Part shown: positions 54,461-64,000 of the stretch, piece after piece
How positions within the stretch are numbered: position 1 is the first letter of the stretch
How the letters are laid out: the number at the start of each line of letters is the position of its first letter
Source of the DNA: Spirodela intermedia
Taxonomy: Eukaryota > Streptophyta > Magnoliopsida > Alismatales > Araceae
Reading direction: 5' to 3'
Length of the DNA stretch: 64,000 nt
Assembly (NCBI GenBank): GCA_902729315.2
Contig: LR746275.1
Coordinates: forward strand, 250,501-314,500
Made by a program: the position numbers and the translations under genes
Notes under the pieces: generated by a model
Databases searched by the model: none
The model's input: only the letters and a program-made list of their open reading frames with translations
Told to the model about the DNA's origin: nothing

Positions 54461-57213
54461 TCAGACCAATTCTTAAAGACAAAAAGTTGTTGGGTTTGAG
54501 AATAATCAATGTCATGCACATAATGATGTGAAATTAAGTAAAGTATATTTTATATTAATTTTACTAAATAAATAATATACCATTTTATATGCTTTTATAA
54601 CATGTTTATACTTTGAATATTCCTTGATTAAATGCTAATATGATTCACATGACATTTTTATACTTAAATATATCATAATTAGGGTTAAATAAAAATTTAA
54701 TACTTTGAGTTAATTGTTTTAGATAAAACAATTTAATTTTTTGGTGATTTTTTAAGAATATTTTCAAAATGTGTTGGTTTGTTGGGCATTCTAAAGCCAT
54801 TAAAATAGCCTATTAAGAGGCCAATTAGGTTAATTTAGTTAATTAAATTAAAAAGACCCAAGGAGAGATAAACGGGTGGAGAAATGAGTAGGGAAATAAA
54901 ATCCAATTCTCAATGAAAATCAACCAATTTCAAAATAGTTTGGTTCTTAACTACTTGTAATTGATGCTAGATCTAATTAGACTCTGTAAAAAAATGATTT
55001 AGGGAAAAAAGAGGATCCTTTCTTCCTCCTTCCTCCATGTGATGTTTGCCAATGTCCTTCTAGTCCTTTCTTGACTTTTGGTGTCATTTTTTAATTTAAA
55101 TTTGATTTCTCTTTGCTTCTGAATTTACTTTCACGACCCATTTAGGTGATAGCTAGATGAATCGAGGAAGTGACAAATTTCTAGGGCTTTAATTTGTGAT
55201 TATTTTTGAATATGTTTGTGTACTTGTCCCTAGTGTCAATGGAGAAAAATCCTGATGTTCAGAATGCTTTATGCTTGATTCTTGATGTTTTTGAGTTCAG
55301 ACTGGTTTCATTTTCATTTATGAACTGATTGAATCATTTTACATTTTGAATTCATTTGTCTACCTCATTCCTATAATTAAAGGAGTTTTTTTTCTAGATC
55401 CATTCTGATTTCGTTTTCTTAATGTTTCAATTGATAAAACAATTTTCAAGTCATTTTTGAATCTTAATCTTCTTGTTTTTTGCATTTGATTTTGTACAGC
55501 TTTCCTAAACACATCGTTCAATTCTCCATGAGTGGGTTCCCCTATTGGTGGAGCCATTTCTCTCTCTTCCCTTGTTCTCTCTTCATTGTTGTCTCTTCTC
55601 TTTGCTTTCTCTCTATTCACGATCTCTCTTTTTCTTTGTTCTCTCTTTTCATGCTCTCCTGTCCTCTCTCTCTCTCCTCCAATATTCTCTTGTGATCTGT
55701 AGATTATACTTTTACTTTAAATGTTTCTTGCAGGTTCAAGCTAAAACTAACACATATCAACGATCGGTTGGGTGCAAAACATCTATTCTACTCCCTATCT
55801 CCTTTATTTCTTTTATTTTTTTTACTTGGATTTAAATCTTTTTAGATAACACAAGAAATTATGTTCAGTATTTGTGTTCTTCTTTGAGGAATTGACCTAA
55901 ACTCATTACAATTACTTGATTTAGATTTATGTTGATTCAGTTTTGTAAATATGAAATTTGACATCTCTTAATATAACAACTAAGAGGTGATCAATCATGT
56001 TCAACATTTTCTAGTCGTTCTCGCCTAAAAATATCTTCAGAATGTTCTTCCTCATTATAATCAATTAAGATGTTGGGATTAGGTGCTGAATGTCTGTTGG
56101 AAGTAGAGCACCTATAAGGAGTCTTAGAATCTCTAAAAAAATAACAAAAAGATTAGTTTGGGAACTAGCCATTATTTATTCAATAGGATGACTTATACTT
56201 GAAATACACATTCATAACTTCGTGCATACATTCACAAGAATGAAATGAAATATTGATTCATGGATAACACAATGATAATGTTAAATCTCCAAAAGTTACT
56301 TCAAGAAATATAACTGAGGCTCATGGTTTAAATCTCATAGTTGTGATTAATTTACCACACCAAATCATTATTTTTTTACTACTATAAAAAATGTAAATAA
56401 TACTGAACATTTCACTTGGCAAAAAGTAATGATTTGCAGATTGGAATTTACTCACTTGTAGGTTGCAAAAATTAGTACTGGATATCAAATTAATACTGGT
56501 CAATATTAATGTTTGAATACGAAAGTACTAGATGACATTGATTTGAATTTTTTCCTTCCGATCATTCTTGATGAAGATTTAATTGATTGAATGTGAGCTC
56601 TTTAAATGGCCGTTTATAATTTTTTCATAACTTTTTAATATTAATTGAAAAATGACTTCGAGATATCATAAGTTTCCAAGTAATGATACTTTTTATTGAA
56701 ATCATGATCCATTGTGTTCTTACTTCGTATTCTCATTTTCTTTTTGAGGTGTTTGGGATTTAATTCGAATGTGAAATCATTACTTTATTAAAAAATGTGT
56801 TTATGACTATTCTTCATGATAAATGATTCTTATTAGTGATGTTAGAATTGTAAGCTTTGGATATGTGTTAATACTTGATTATTACATTTGTTAGGTTATT
56901 TCCAGAATATATTTGAATCCTTAAAAGGGCATGTTTTGTTATTTTTTATTGTTCACATTGAAAACTAATTTAAAAAATTTAATGTTGACTAATGGTGGAC
57001 AACACGATAAAAGGTAAGTTTTCAAGGCTTGAGTCTAATTTATAGACAGAAGTTGGTGTATAGGAGAAAATATCTAAGGTTCAAATTTGATCCCCAGAAA
57101 TGAAGGCATTGAAAAATCTATGCCATGAAGAGTGAGGCAGGAAATCAGCAATGAGGATATGGCTTCACTATTGGTACTTGAAATAAAGATTAACATTTGA
57201 TAAAAAATATTTC
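54461..57213. other. AT-rich non-coding DNA
   Basis: No gene or element was recognised. The frames are short and low in complexity (Phe/Leu/Ser-rich frames around 55480-55835 follow a CT-rich tract). Confidence 0.45.
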
Positions 57214-57523
57214 AGATTACTCCCAACATCAGCTGGGCTCCATGGCTTTGTTTTAGATTGCTCCCAACATCAGCTGTCTCACGGACGAGCAATACTACGA
57301 TAAGGAGGCGTCATCATCTCTTGTGCTGGTCTTAGACATGAGTTATCTCCTGGGTCTGGTGTTCTCCACGAAAGTCGCGGGTTTTCCTAGGAGAAGTGGG
57401 GCAATTCAGTTCTCCATGCACCACATGGCGGCCGCCGATGGTAAGGCCCTTTGGAAGCTCCAGGGACCCCGTAGTTACTCCATGCACCCGATTGGAAGAG
57501 AGAGATTTCCTGGAGTATTATGA
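57214..57523 (+). other. GC-rich island with an exon-like open frame of unknown identity
   Basis: The island stands out from AT-rich flanks. A segment atttcag-attactcccaacatcagct is followed about 45 bp on by ttttag-attgctcccaacatcagct, a small duplication in which each copy follows an AG acceptor-like site. After the second copy a frame stays open to 57523 (APNISCLTDEQYYDKEASS, then VLVLDMSYLLGLVF, FSMHHMAAADGKALWKLQ). I do not recognise the protein. It may be a captured exon or the relic of a gene; no partner exon was found. Confidence 0.35.
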
Positions 57524-57939
57524 GAACTTTCGCTTTCAACCGTAAGCTCTGTGTGTAGGAAAAAGAGGATTGAAATATGGAGAGAATGTGCAGTTTTGGG
57601 GGAGAAGATGACTAAAAAGGAAAGGGGAGAGAGGAGGTGTTCTAAAATTTTGAAAGTCATGAAGCGATTAGGACCACAGAGATAGAATATTTAAATTGGA
57701 TGAGAAAAGGACTTAAAGTGGACCGTTATTTTTTAGTCTAACCACATTAAAAAGGAGAGCAATAAATGCTTTATTCAGACGATGAGGCCTTTTCCTTCTA
57801 CTTTTGACTTTTGCATTCAATGCCAACACTAAGTAAAATGTCTAAAATGTCTAACACTTAATAACCCACAAAATTTAAGAAACTTATAAGTCAATAACCT
57901 TATAAATTTATTTGAATATGGATTATTTTTTGAGGAAAA

Positions 57940-58330
57940 ATTCCCCTTTAATGAAATTAGCAGCAACTAGGTCTCAAATAAATTCATGATGAATTTCAAT
58001 ATGCTTTGTTGTTCAATGAGATATCAGGTTCTTCGTCATAGATATATTTGATTCGTTGTAGCAATAAATCTCCACTGGTGTTGATTGTGATAAGTTGGTT
58101 TCTTTTAAAATATTCTACATCTATATTACTTACTATGATGCCACTAATTGAACCAGATACTTCGTTTTAGAGGATGGATGATAATATCGTACATTTTTAT
58201 TTTTTAAAAGTCTACCAGGTCACACCTAATAAGTCCATATTGAAAAAAAATCAACTAATATCTTTTTCTATCATCTATATAACTTAATTACTATTAGTAA
58301 GATCAAAAAGTTTAAATTTGAAAAAATATT
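57940..58330 (-). pseudogene. copia RNase H scrap
   Basis: Minus-strand text TPVEIYCYNESNISMTKNLI, then TTKHIEIHHEFI and LVAANFIKG, matches the end of copia RNase H (family SPxEIYCDNESAIxIAKNP, TKHIEIxxHFVR). Stops interrupt it and nothing convincing precedes it. It is a third, separate copia remnant. Confidence 0.75.
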
Positions 58331-59469
58331 TATATAGAATTCTACAATTGGTGTCCCCTTGAATATACAAAAGAATTTATTTTGATGATCCATAATGACA
58401 AATCAATAGAGAATGCATAAACATTGAAATTATATTTGGTCGATAATAAAACACATCATATATAAGTCAAAAGTTAGTTTTCCTACTTTTTCTTCATTTT
58501 GAGTTTGTTTAAATACATTTAAATATCTTTTAAGGTGACATCATAGTGGAACTGTCTTTTTAGGAGTCTCTTAACTTAATGGAAACTTGGTCCACTTAAG
58601 GAGCCCACACATTGTAGTCTCAAAGGCATCATTCAACATTCTAAAGAATTTCTCTCTTTTTGAGGTTGTTATCATTCTACTTGTGGATTAAGCCACCTCT
58701 CTTGTGAATTCATGGGATCCCTTTGACCTAGCGGGGTCAAGATTGTCCTTGTAGAGTCAAGGATCTAAATTTCTTAAATTCTTTGATTCAAGGATGAAAT
58801 CTCAGTTGTTTCACTAGACACCTAATTATTATATGGGTTTTTACCAAAATCATGCGCGAAGAATAAAATTTATATTTTTCTGGGTACAAACTTAGATGGG
58901 GCCAAACCTCCAAACTGAGTTAATTTTTATGTGGGGCAAGTGGAAAGGAATAGCATTTTATACTTTTAAAAGCGGACGGACCAGTCCAGCCAGTAAACAC
59001 AATATTCCTCTGTTCATCCCACCTCGCCGAACCTTATTAGAGTGTGGATATTTTGCTCACAATCCCTGAGAACCGAGAGTTTTGCCAGCATAGCCTCCTC
59101 CTCCTGCGCAATTGGAGAGAACCAGAGACCGATGTCGACCAGCCTTGTCGAATGGCGGCGGTGGGGCCGGGGGCGGCGCTCTGTCTCTGGGTTGTTCTCT
59201 TCGTCCTTTCCAGGGGGGAAGGGAAGCGGACAAGGAACCTGAGGGGTGGGGAGGGGGTAGATGGAGAGGGCTGGAAAGAAGAGCTCCGGTGGGTATGGAC
59301 GGCTGGTCGACTCTGCCATCGATGCCTGAGAGGTACCCTCCCCCCTCCCTCCCATGGAAGAAGCCCACTCAGCCACGGTTCCTGCCAGCGAGCTTTGGGG
59401 CGGAGATCCCTAGTCCCCACCCATGTGTGCTGCGTTGCGGCGAGATGGTGTGATGATGCTGTAATTGCC

Positions 59470-59522
<53 letters not shown>

Positions 59523-59810
59523 GCTCCCTCGTCATCGTCTTCCTCCTGTTGATTCAGACGTCCGCTACATACAGAGTGGAAATAGTTTTAAAATCCGACG
59601 ATCACGCTTATCTCATCTTCCTTTTGTGGGCATGGTCTCCACACACAATTGCCAGCTCATTGGACCTCCCCCAACTCGCTTTGGTCTACTTTCTGTCCGT
59701 GGGAGCTCCTTCTGGTTCACCGTAGCGCGAGCCTCTGATCCATCCCTCTGATCCTCGCCGCTGTTGGATCGTCTTCTCCCCTCCTGTCGCCACCTCCTCC
59801 TCCGGGGCTC
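58331..59810. other. Intergenic and probable promoter/5' UTR of the acidic-repeat gene
   Basis: Down to about 58.95 kb the DNA is AT-rich. From about 59.04 kb it becomes GC-rich. At 59044-59453 open frames overlap on both strands; one from an ATG at 59154 begins MAAVGPGAALCLWVVLFVLS, which looks like a signal peptide, but nothing recognisable follows and splice partners are not evident. A (CT)22 tract lies at 59473-59516, some 300 bp before the start codon at 59811. Confidence 0.5.
59473..59516. repeat. (CT)n microsatellite upstream of the acidic-repeat gene
   Basis: About 22 uninterrupted CT units. Its position fits a 5' UTR or proximal promoter; GA/CT tracts at such positions can be bound by plant BBR/BPC proteins (general knowledge). 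Confidence 0.95.
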
Positions 59811-62800
59811 ATGGCGGGCGAGGCTTCCGTGGCGGTGCCAACGGCTGACACGGTAAGCACCATATAAACCTCGCTAGTTCTCTCCCCAACACCATCCCCA
59901 GAAGATGGCTCTGTGGTTCATCCATGGTTGAGCTTTCCTGTTCGGGGCCGCAGGAGAATGGATGACAGGGGCAGCCTCCCTCCAGATGCCTCCTCCTCAC
60001 TTTCCTCTGATTCATGCTCAAGTTTTCTTCCTTGGACCACTCCCCCTTCCGCTGTAGCAGACACGTTCGAGTTTTGATGATGTCCGGACATGATCACGAC
60101 GCTAGTTCTTCCTGCTGGGCACCTGTTTTGGTAGAACAAACCAGAATTCGTCGGGTGCCCATCTTCTTTCTCTCCTTCTTCATTAGGGATTCAGGTCCTT
60201 GAGACGCCGACTGTAGAAGTTCTGTCACTTGGGTTCAGCTTCTTCTCTCTTAAAACGTTTTCTTGGCGAGTGATCTCACCTCGACTTTGGCAGATTGAAG
60301 AGAAGAAGGTGACAGACGATGAGAAGAGTCTGGCGCGAGAGGCCGATGGCCAGCGGGGCGAGAATGGAGGAAATCACGAACTGGAGAGACCCGAAGATGA
60401 GAAATCTGCCAAAGCTCCCGGCCTGTTCGAGGCACCAAAAGAAGAAGAAAACTTGGCTAATCACGCTGAGGTACCAGGTGAGGTCTTGAAGGAGCACAAG
60501 ACTGTGGAAGCAGACCCAGTCGCAGAGCCAGAAGAGGAGAAGCCTACAGCAGCAGCAGCAGCACTGGTCGAAGAGCAAAAAGAAGAGAAGGGTACAGCAG
60601 CAGCAGTCGAAGAGCCAAAGGAAGAGAAGGCCACGGCAGCAGCAGCAGCATCAGTCGAAGAGCCAGAGGAAGAGAAGGCCACGGCAGCAGCAGCAGCATC
60701 AGTCGAAGAGCCAAAGGAAGAGAAGGCCACGGAAGAAGCAGCAGCAGTCGAAGAACCAAATGAAGATAAGGCTACAACAGTAGCGGCAGCAGCGGTAGCA
60801 GTAGCAACAGTCGAAGAGCCAAAGGAAGAGAATACTACGGCAGCGGCAGCGGCAGTAGCAGTGGCGGTAGCAGTTGCAGCAGTAGTCGAAGAGCCAGAAG
60901 AAGAGAAGGCCACGGTAGCAGCAGTCGAAGAGCCAGAGGAAGAGAAGGCCACGGCAGCAGCAGCAGCGTCAGTCGAAGAGCCAAAGGAAGAGAAGGCCAC
61001 GGAAGAAGCCGCAACAGTCGAAGAGCCAAAGGAAGAGAAGGCCACGGAAGAAGCCGCAACAGTCAAAGAGCCAAAGGAAGAGAAGGCCACGGAAGAAGCA
61101 GCAACAGTCGAAGAGCCAAAGGAAGAGAAGGCCACGGAAGAAGCAGCAACAGTCGAAGAGCCAAAGGAAGAGAAGGCCACGGAAGAAGCAGCAACAGTCG
61201 AAGAACCAAAGGAAGATAAGGCTACAACAGTATCGGCAGCAGCGGTAGCAGTAGCAGTAGCAACAGTCGAAGAGCCAAAGGAAGAGAATACTACGGCGGC
61301 GGCAGCGGCAGCGGCAGCGGGAGCGGCAGTAGCAGTGGCGGTAGCAGTTGCAGCAGTAGTCGAAGAGCCAGAAGAAGAGAAGGCCACGGCAGCAGCAGTC
61401 GAAGAGCCAGAGGAAGAGAAGGCTACGGCAGCAGCAGCAGCATCAGTCGAGGAGCCAAAGGAAGAGAAGGCTACGGAAGAAGCAGCAACAGTCGAAGAGC
61501 CAAAGGAAGAGAAGGCCACGGAAGAAGCAGCAACAGTCGAAGAACCAAAGGAAGATAAGGCTACAGCAGTAGCGGCAGCAGCAGTAGCGGCAGCAGTGGT
61601 AGCAGTAGCAGTAGCAACAGTCGAAGAGCCAAAGGAAGAGAATACTGCGGCGGCGGCAGCAGAAGCAGTATCAGTGGGAGTAGCAGTTGGAGCAGTAGTC
61701 GAAGAGCCAGAGGAAGAGAAGGCCACGAAAGCAGCAGCAGGAATCGAAGAACCAAAGGAAGAGAAGAGTACAGCAGCAGCCGTCGTTGGAGAACTGCAGG
61801 AAGAGAAGGGCGTGGAAACAGGGCCAGTTGAAGAAGCAAAGGAAGAGAAGGCTACAGCACTGGCAGTAGTCGAAAAGCAGAAAGAAGAGAAGGCTGTGGA
61901 GATAGAGTCAGTCAAAGAACTAAAGAAGGTTGTGGAAACAGTGGCTGAAGAAGATCGAATCAAGGAACCAAAGGAAGAGAAGGTTGTGGAAACAGTGGCT
62001 GCAGAAACAGACCCAGCTGTGGAAGATGAGAAAGAGAAGGTAGTGGAGACTGTTGTAGCTGAAGAACCAGAGGAAGAGGAGGTTGTGGAAACAGCTACAG
62101 TTGAAGAATCAAAGGAAGAGAAGGTTGTGGAAACAGTGGCTGCAGAAACAGAGACAGTTGTGGAGCAAAAGGAAGAGAAGGTTGTGGAAACAGCGGCCGC
62201 AGAAACAGACCCAGTTGTGGAGCAAAAGGAAAAGAACGCAGTGGAAGCAGCGCCTGTTGAAGAATCAAAGGAAGAGAAGACCACGGAGACAGCGCCAGTG
62301 CAAGAACAGACGCTAGAGAGGGCCATAGAAACACTGCCAGTCGAAGAACCGAAGGAAGAGAAGACCGTGGAGACAGAGCTAGTGGAAGAACCGAAAGAAG
62401 AAAAGACTGTGGAGACTGAACCAGTTGTTCCGCCAAAGGAAGTGGAGACTGTGGTGGGTGATCCGGTTTTAGAATTGGAAGAGAGAAAGGAGTCAGTCCA
62501 AGAACCAGAGGAGGAGAAGACTGTGGAGACAGAGCCACCATCCGAAGAACTAAAAAAAGAGAAGACCGTGGAAACAGAGCCCACGAAAGAACCAAAGGGA
62601 GAACAGACTGTGGAGACGGAGCCTGTCAAGGAAGAGAGTGCCGCAGCGACTAACCCAGTCAAGGAGCCAGAGGAGCAGATTTTAGAAAGAGAAGCTGTGG
62701 AAGAGCCAGAGGAAGAGAAGGCTGCGGTGATCGAGCCAGTGGAACGAGTACCGGAAGAGAATACCCTGGAACCACAGGCAGTTGAAGAACCAGAGGAAGG

Positions 62801-63380
62801 GAAGACTATACAGACAGTGCCACTTGAAGATTCGAAAGAGGAGACCACTGTGGAATCAAAGACGGTTGAAGAACTAAAGGAAGAGAAAACTTCAGAGCCA
62901 GAGGCAGCGGTGGAGACAAAGGAAGAGAAGACCATAGAAACAGGGGCTGTGGAAACAACAACGGCAGTCACTATGACAGATGAGAGCGTGGGATTAATTA
63001 ACCCTGTGGAGGAAGTTGCCAGGATCCATACTGAAGAAGAGAAGAATTCTGAAGGCGCTGAAGAGCTTGTCAAAGTGCAGAGGGATGCGGGCTATTCTGA
63101 TTACACTGTCAAACCTGCTGAAACCCCTGCAGAGAAACAAAAGGATTCTGAATTTGGCGCAAAGCTTGCTGAGGAACCAGTAGATAAACCAGAGTCCGAG
63201 AAAACTGATGATTCCTCAAAAGACAACGCCTCTCCAGAAGCTGCGGTGGAGGTCCACAAATCAGAAATCTCTCCCAAGCCGAAGACTCTCATGTCAAAGT
63301 TGAAGCGCTCACTTGGGAAGGTGAAGAAAGCTATCACTGGGAAATCTCCAGAAGCCAGAGACGAGCCCAAAGTGAGATAG
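59811..63380 (+). CDS. Glu/Lys/Ala-rich repeat protein with basic C-terminal tail (two exons, 1042 aa)
   Basis: Exon 1 (59811-59852) encodes MAGEASVAVPTADT and ends at a canonical gtaag donor; exon 2 (60294-63380) follows a cag acceptor in phase and runs 1029 codons to TAG. Residues about 104-520 are tandem variants of VEEPKEEKATEEAAT and VEEPEEEKATAAAAAS, with alanine/valine runs; residues about 520-900 are degenerate units such as VEEPKEEKTVETEP. The protein should be highly acidic and disordered, with possible helical stretches, no signal peptide and no membrane segment. The tail SKLKRSLGKVKKAITGKSP (about 1014-1032) is basic and could be an amphipathic membrane- or nucleic-acid-binding helix. 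Similar repeat-rich plant proteins are often labelled neurofilament-like or titin-like on composition alone; a similar lysine-rich tail occurs in some of them as far as I recall. Function unknown. An 870-codon open frame on the opposite strand (60461-63073) is a by-product of the codon pattern. Confidence 0.85.
60747..61660 (+). repeat. Higher-order coding repeats in the acidic-repeat gene
   Basis: A block starting gtcgaagaaccaaa-gaagataaggctaca occurs at 60747, 61197 and 61536 (spacings 450 and 339 bp). Each block carries a run of alanine/valine codons, then EEPKEENT, then more alanine/valine, then EEPEEEKAT units. The copies differ in the number of 45-bp units and the length of the alanine/valine runs, so they arose by unequal duplication inside the exon while keeping frame. 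Confidence 0.9.
60972..61241 (+). repeat. 45-bp tandem array, six units
   Basis: Units start at 60972, 61017, 61062, 61107, 61152 and 61197, exactly 45 bp apart, each encoding VEEPKEEKATEEAAT or a variant (the third begins VKEP; the sixth drifts to KEDKATTV). Near-identity between units points to recent expansion. Confidence 0.93.
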
Positions 63381-64000
63381 AACTGTTCCAGCTTGCACCT
63401 GCCCAATGGTCTGTTGCCGTGTTGAGCACCATCCTCTGCAAAGCTTGTTGTTTGCATACCTGCATGCATTCACCAGTGTGAAAGGCTGGTTCTTCCTCTG
63501 TGTGTGTGTGTGTATTTGTGTGGTCCTGAAGCACTTGTACATAGAAGAAAGGGTCCTCCTAGCCTCTTCCGCAGGAGAAGTGTTTCATTCAGCCAATGAT
63601 TTCATTGAATGCTGCGGGATGGTGGCCCACATCTTTAAATTTTTATCATTTCATGTGATACAGTCATTACTGGGTTACTCTCTGTGAACATGTAAGTTTG
63701 TAAGAAGATTGGGTTAGGTCAGGCATTCTTTTGGTGATGTATGCATGATTTCTGGGCTATAGATTTCAACTCTTTATTGGGTTCGGAATTGCTGGTATGG
63801 AGCTGTGGATTCATCATAGATAAAAAGGAGATGCCTCTGAAGGTGTCCTTCCAGTTTCCATATCTTGCATGTAATCTTATAAGACTTTTGGATTTGCCAT
63901 CCTCACGGATAAGGGATGGCTGCGCTGCTCACGTTCATGTGCGGATGTACTTCTGGTATCATTGCATAGGCCATGCTTCCATCTTATGAATGTTTGTGGC
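63381..64000 (+). other. 3' UTR and downstream flank of the acidic-repeat gene
   Basis: No further gene was seen. A short (GT)n tract lies at about 63499-63513. Frames here are short and the poly(A) site is not identifiable by eye. Confidence 0.5.

Noticed and set aside
59037-59453. Overlapping GC-rich frames on both strands, one with a signal-peptide-like start
   Set aside because: No family similarity, no clear splice partner, and frames open on both strands as expected from composition. More likely promoter or 5' UTR.
60461-63073. An 870-codon open frame antisense to the acidic-repeat gene
   Set aside because: It is Ser/Thr/Ala/Val-rich and mirrors the Glu/Lys/Ala codons of the sense strand. 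Repetition of a stop-free unit keeps both strands open. The sense frame has a spliced first exon and a non-repetitive tail, so it is the real one.

Overview
This window is plant nuclear DNA. It shows GT-AG introns of 0.1 to 2.4 kb, an R2R3-MYB factor, a BAHD acyltransferase relic, Ty1-copia, Ty3-gypsy and LINE remains of plant type, and many (GA)n, (GAA)n and (GATA)n microsatellites. GC-rich coding exons (MYB, BAHD, the acidic-repeat gene) against AT-rich introns and transposon DNA suggest an angiosperm, perhaps a monocot or early-diverging lineage, but the species cannot be named from the sequence.

Layout. At 49-5819 (+) a complete nine-exon gene encodes 20S proteasome subunit alpha type-5 (237 aa). 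At 6789-21098 (+) a twenty-exon gene encodes a GPI ethanolamine phosphate transferase 3 / PIG-O homologue (960 aa as reconstructed); intron 11 carries a foldback of about 290 bp. At 23100-24341 (-) a three-exon R2R3-MYB gene of the MYB61/MYB86 type (351 aa) follows, whose second intron is 102 bp and has no in-frame stop. Roughly 24.3-29.4 kb is microsatellite-rich intergenic DNA.

From about 29.4 to 58.4 kb no intact gene was recognised. A BAHD (malonyltransferase-like) gene on the minus strand survives as a 5' piece (34514-34943) and a 3' piece (29407-29880), separated by a decayed Ty1-copia element (30241-34360). Then come a 5'-truncated LINE with RT and RNase H domains (39900-42160), a Ty3-gypsy remnant with gag, a tRNA-Asp-type primer site and a G-rich 3' end but no recognisable pol (45710-48695), a second decayed copia (51240-54460) and a third copia RNase H scrap (57940-58330). 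All recognised elements lie on the minus strand.

At 59811-63380 (+) gene sequence resumes with a two-exon gene for a 1042-aa Glu/Lys/Ala/Pro/Val-rich, probably disordered protein built from nested 45-bp and several-hundred-bp tandem repeats, ending in a basic lysine-rich tail. The neighbouring genes do not form a pathway; this is ordinary plant gene-space flanking a transposon-filled block. The observations most worth following are the repeat-built acidic protein, the stop-free MYB intron, the split BAHD gene, the intronic foldback and the possible overlapping uORF of the PIG-O gene.
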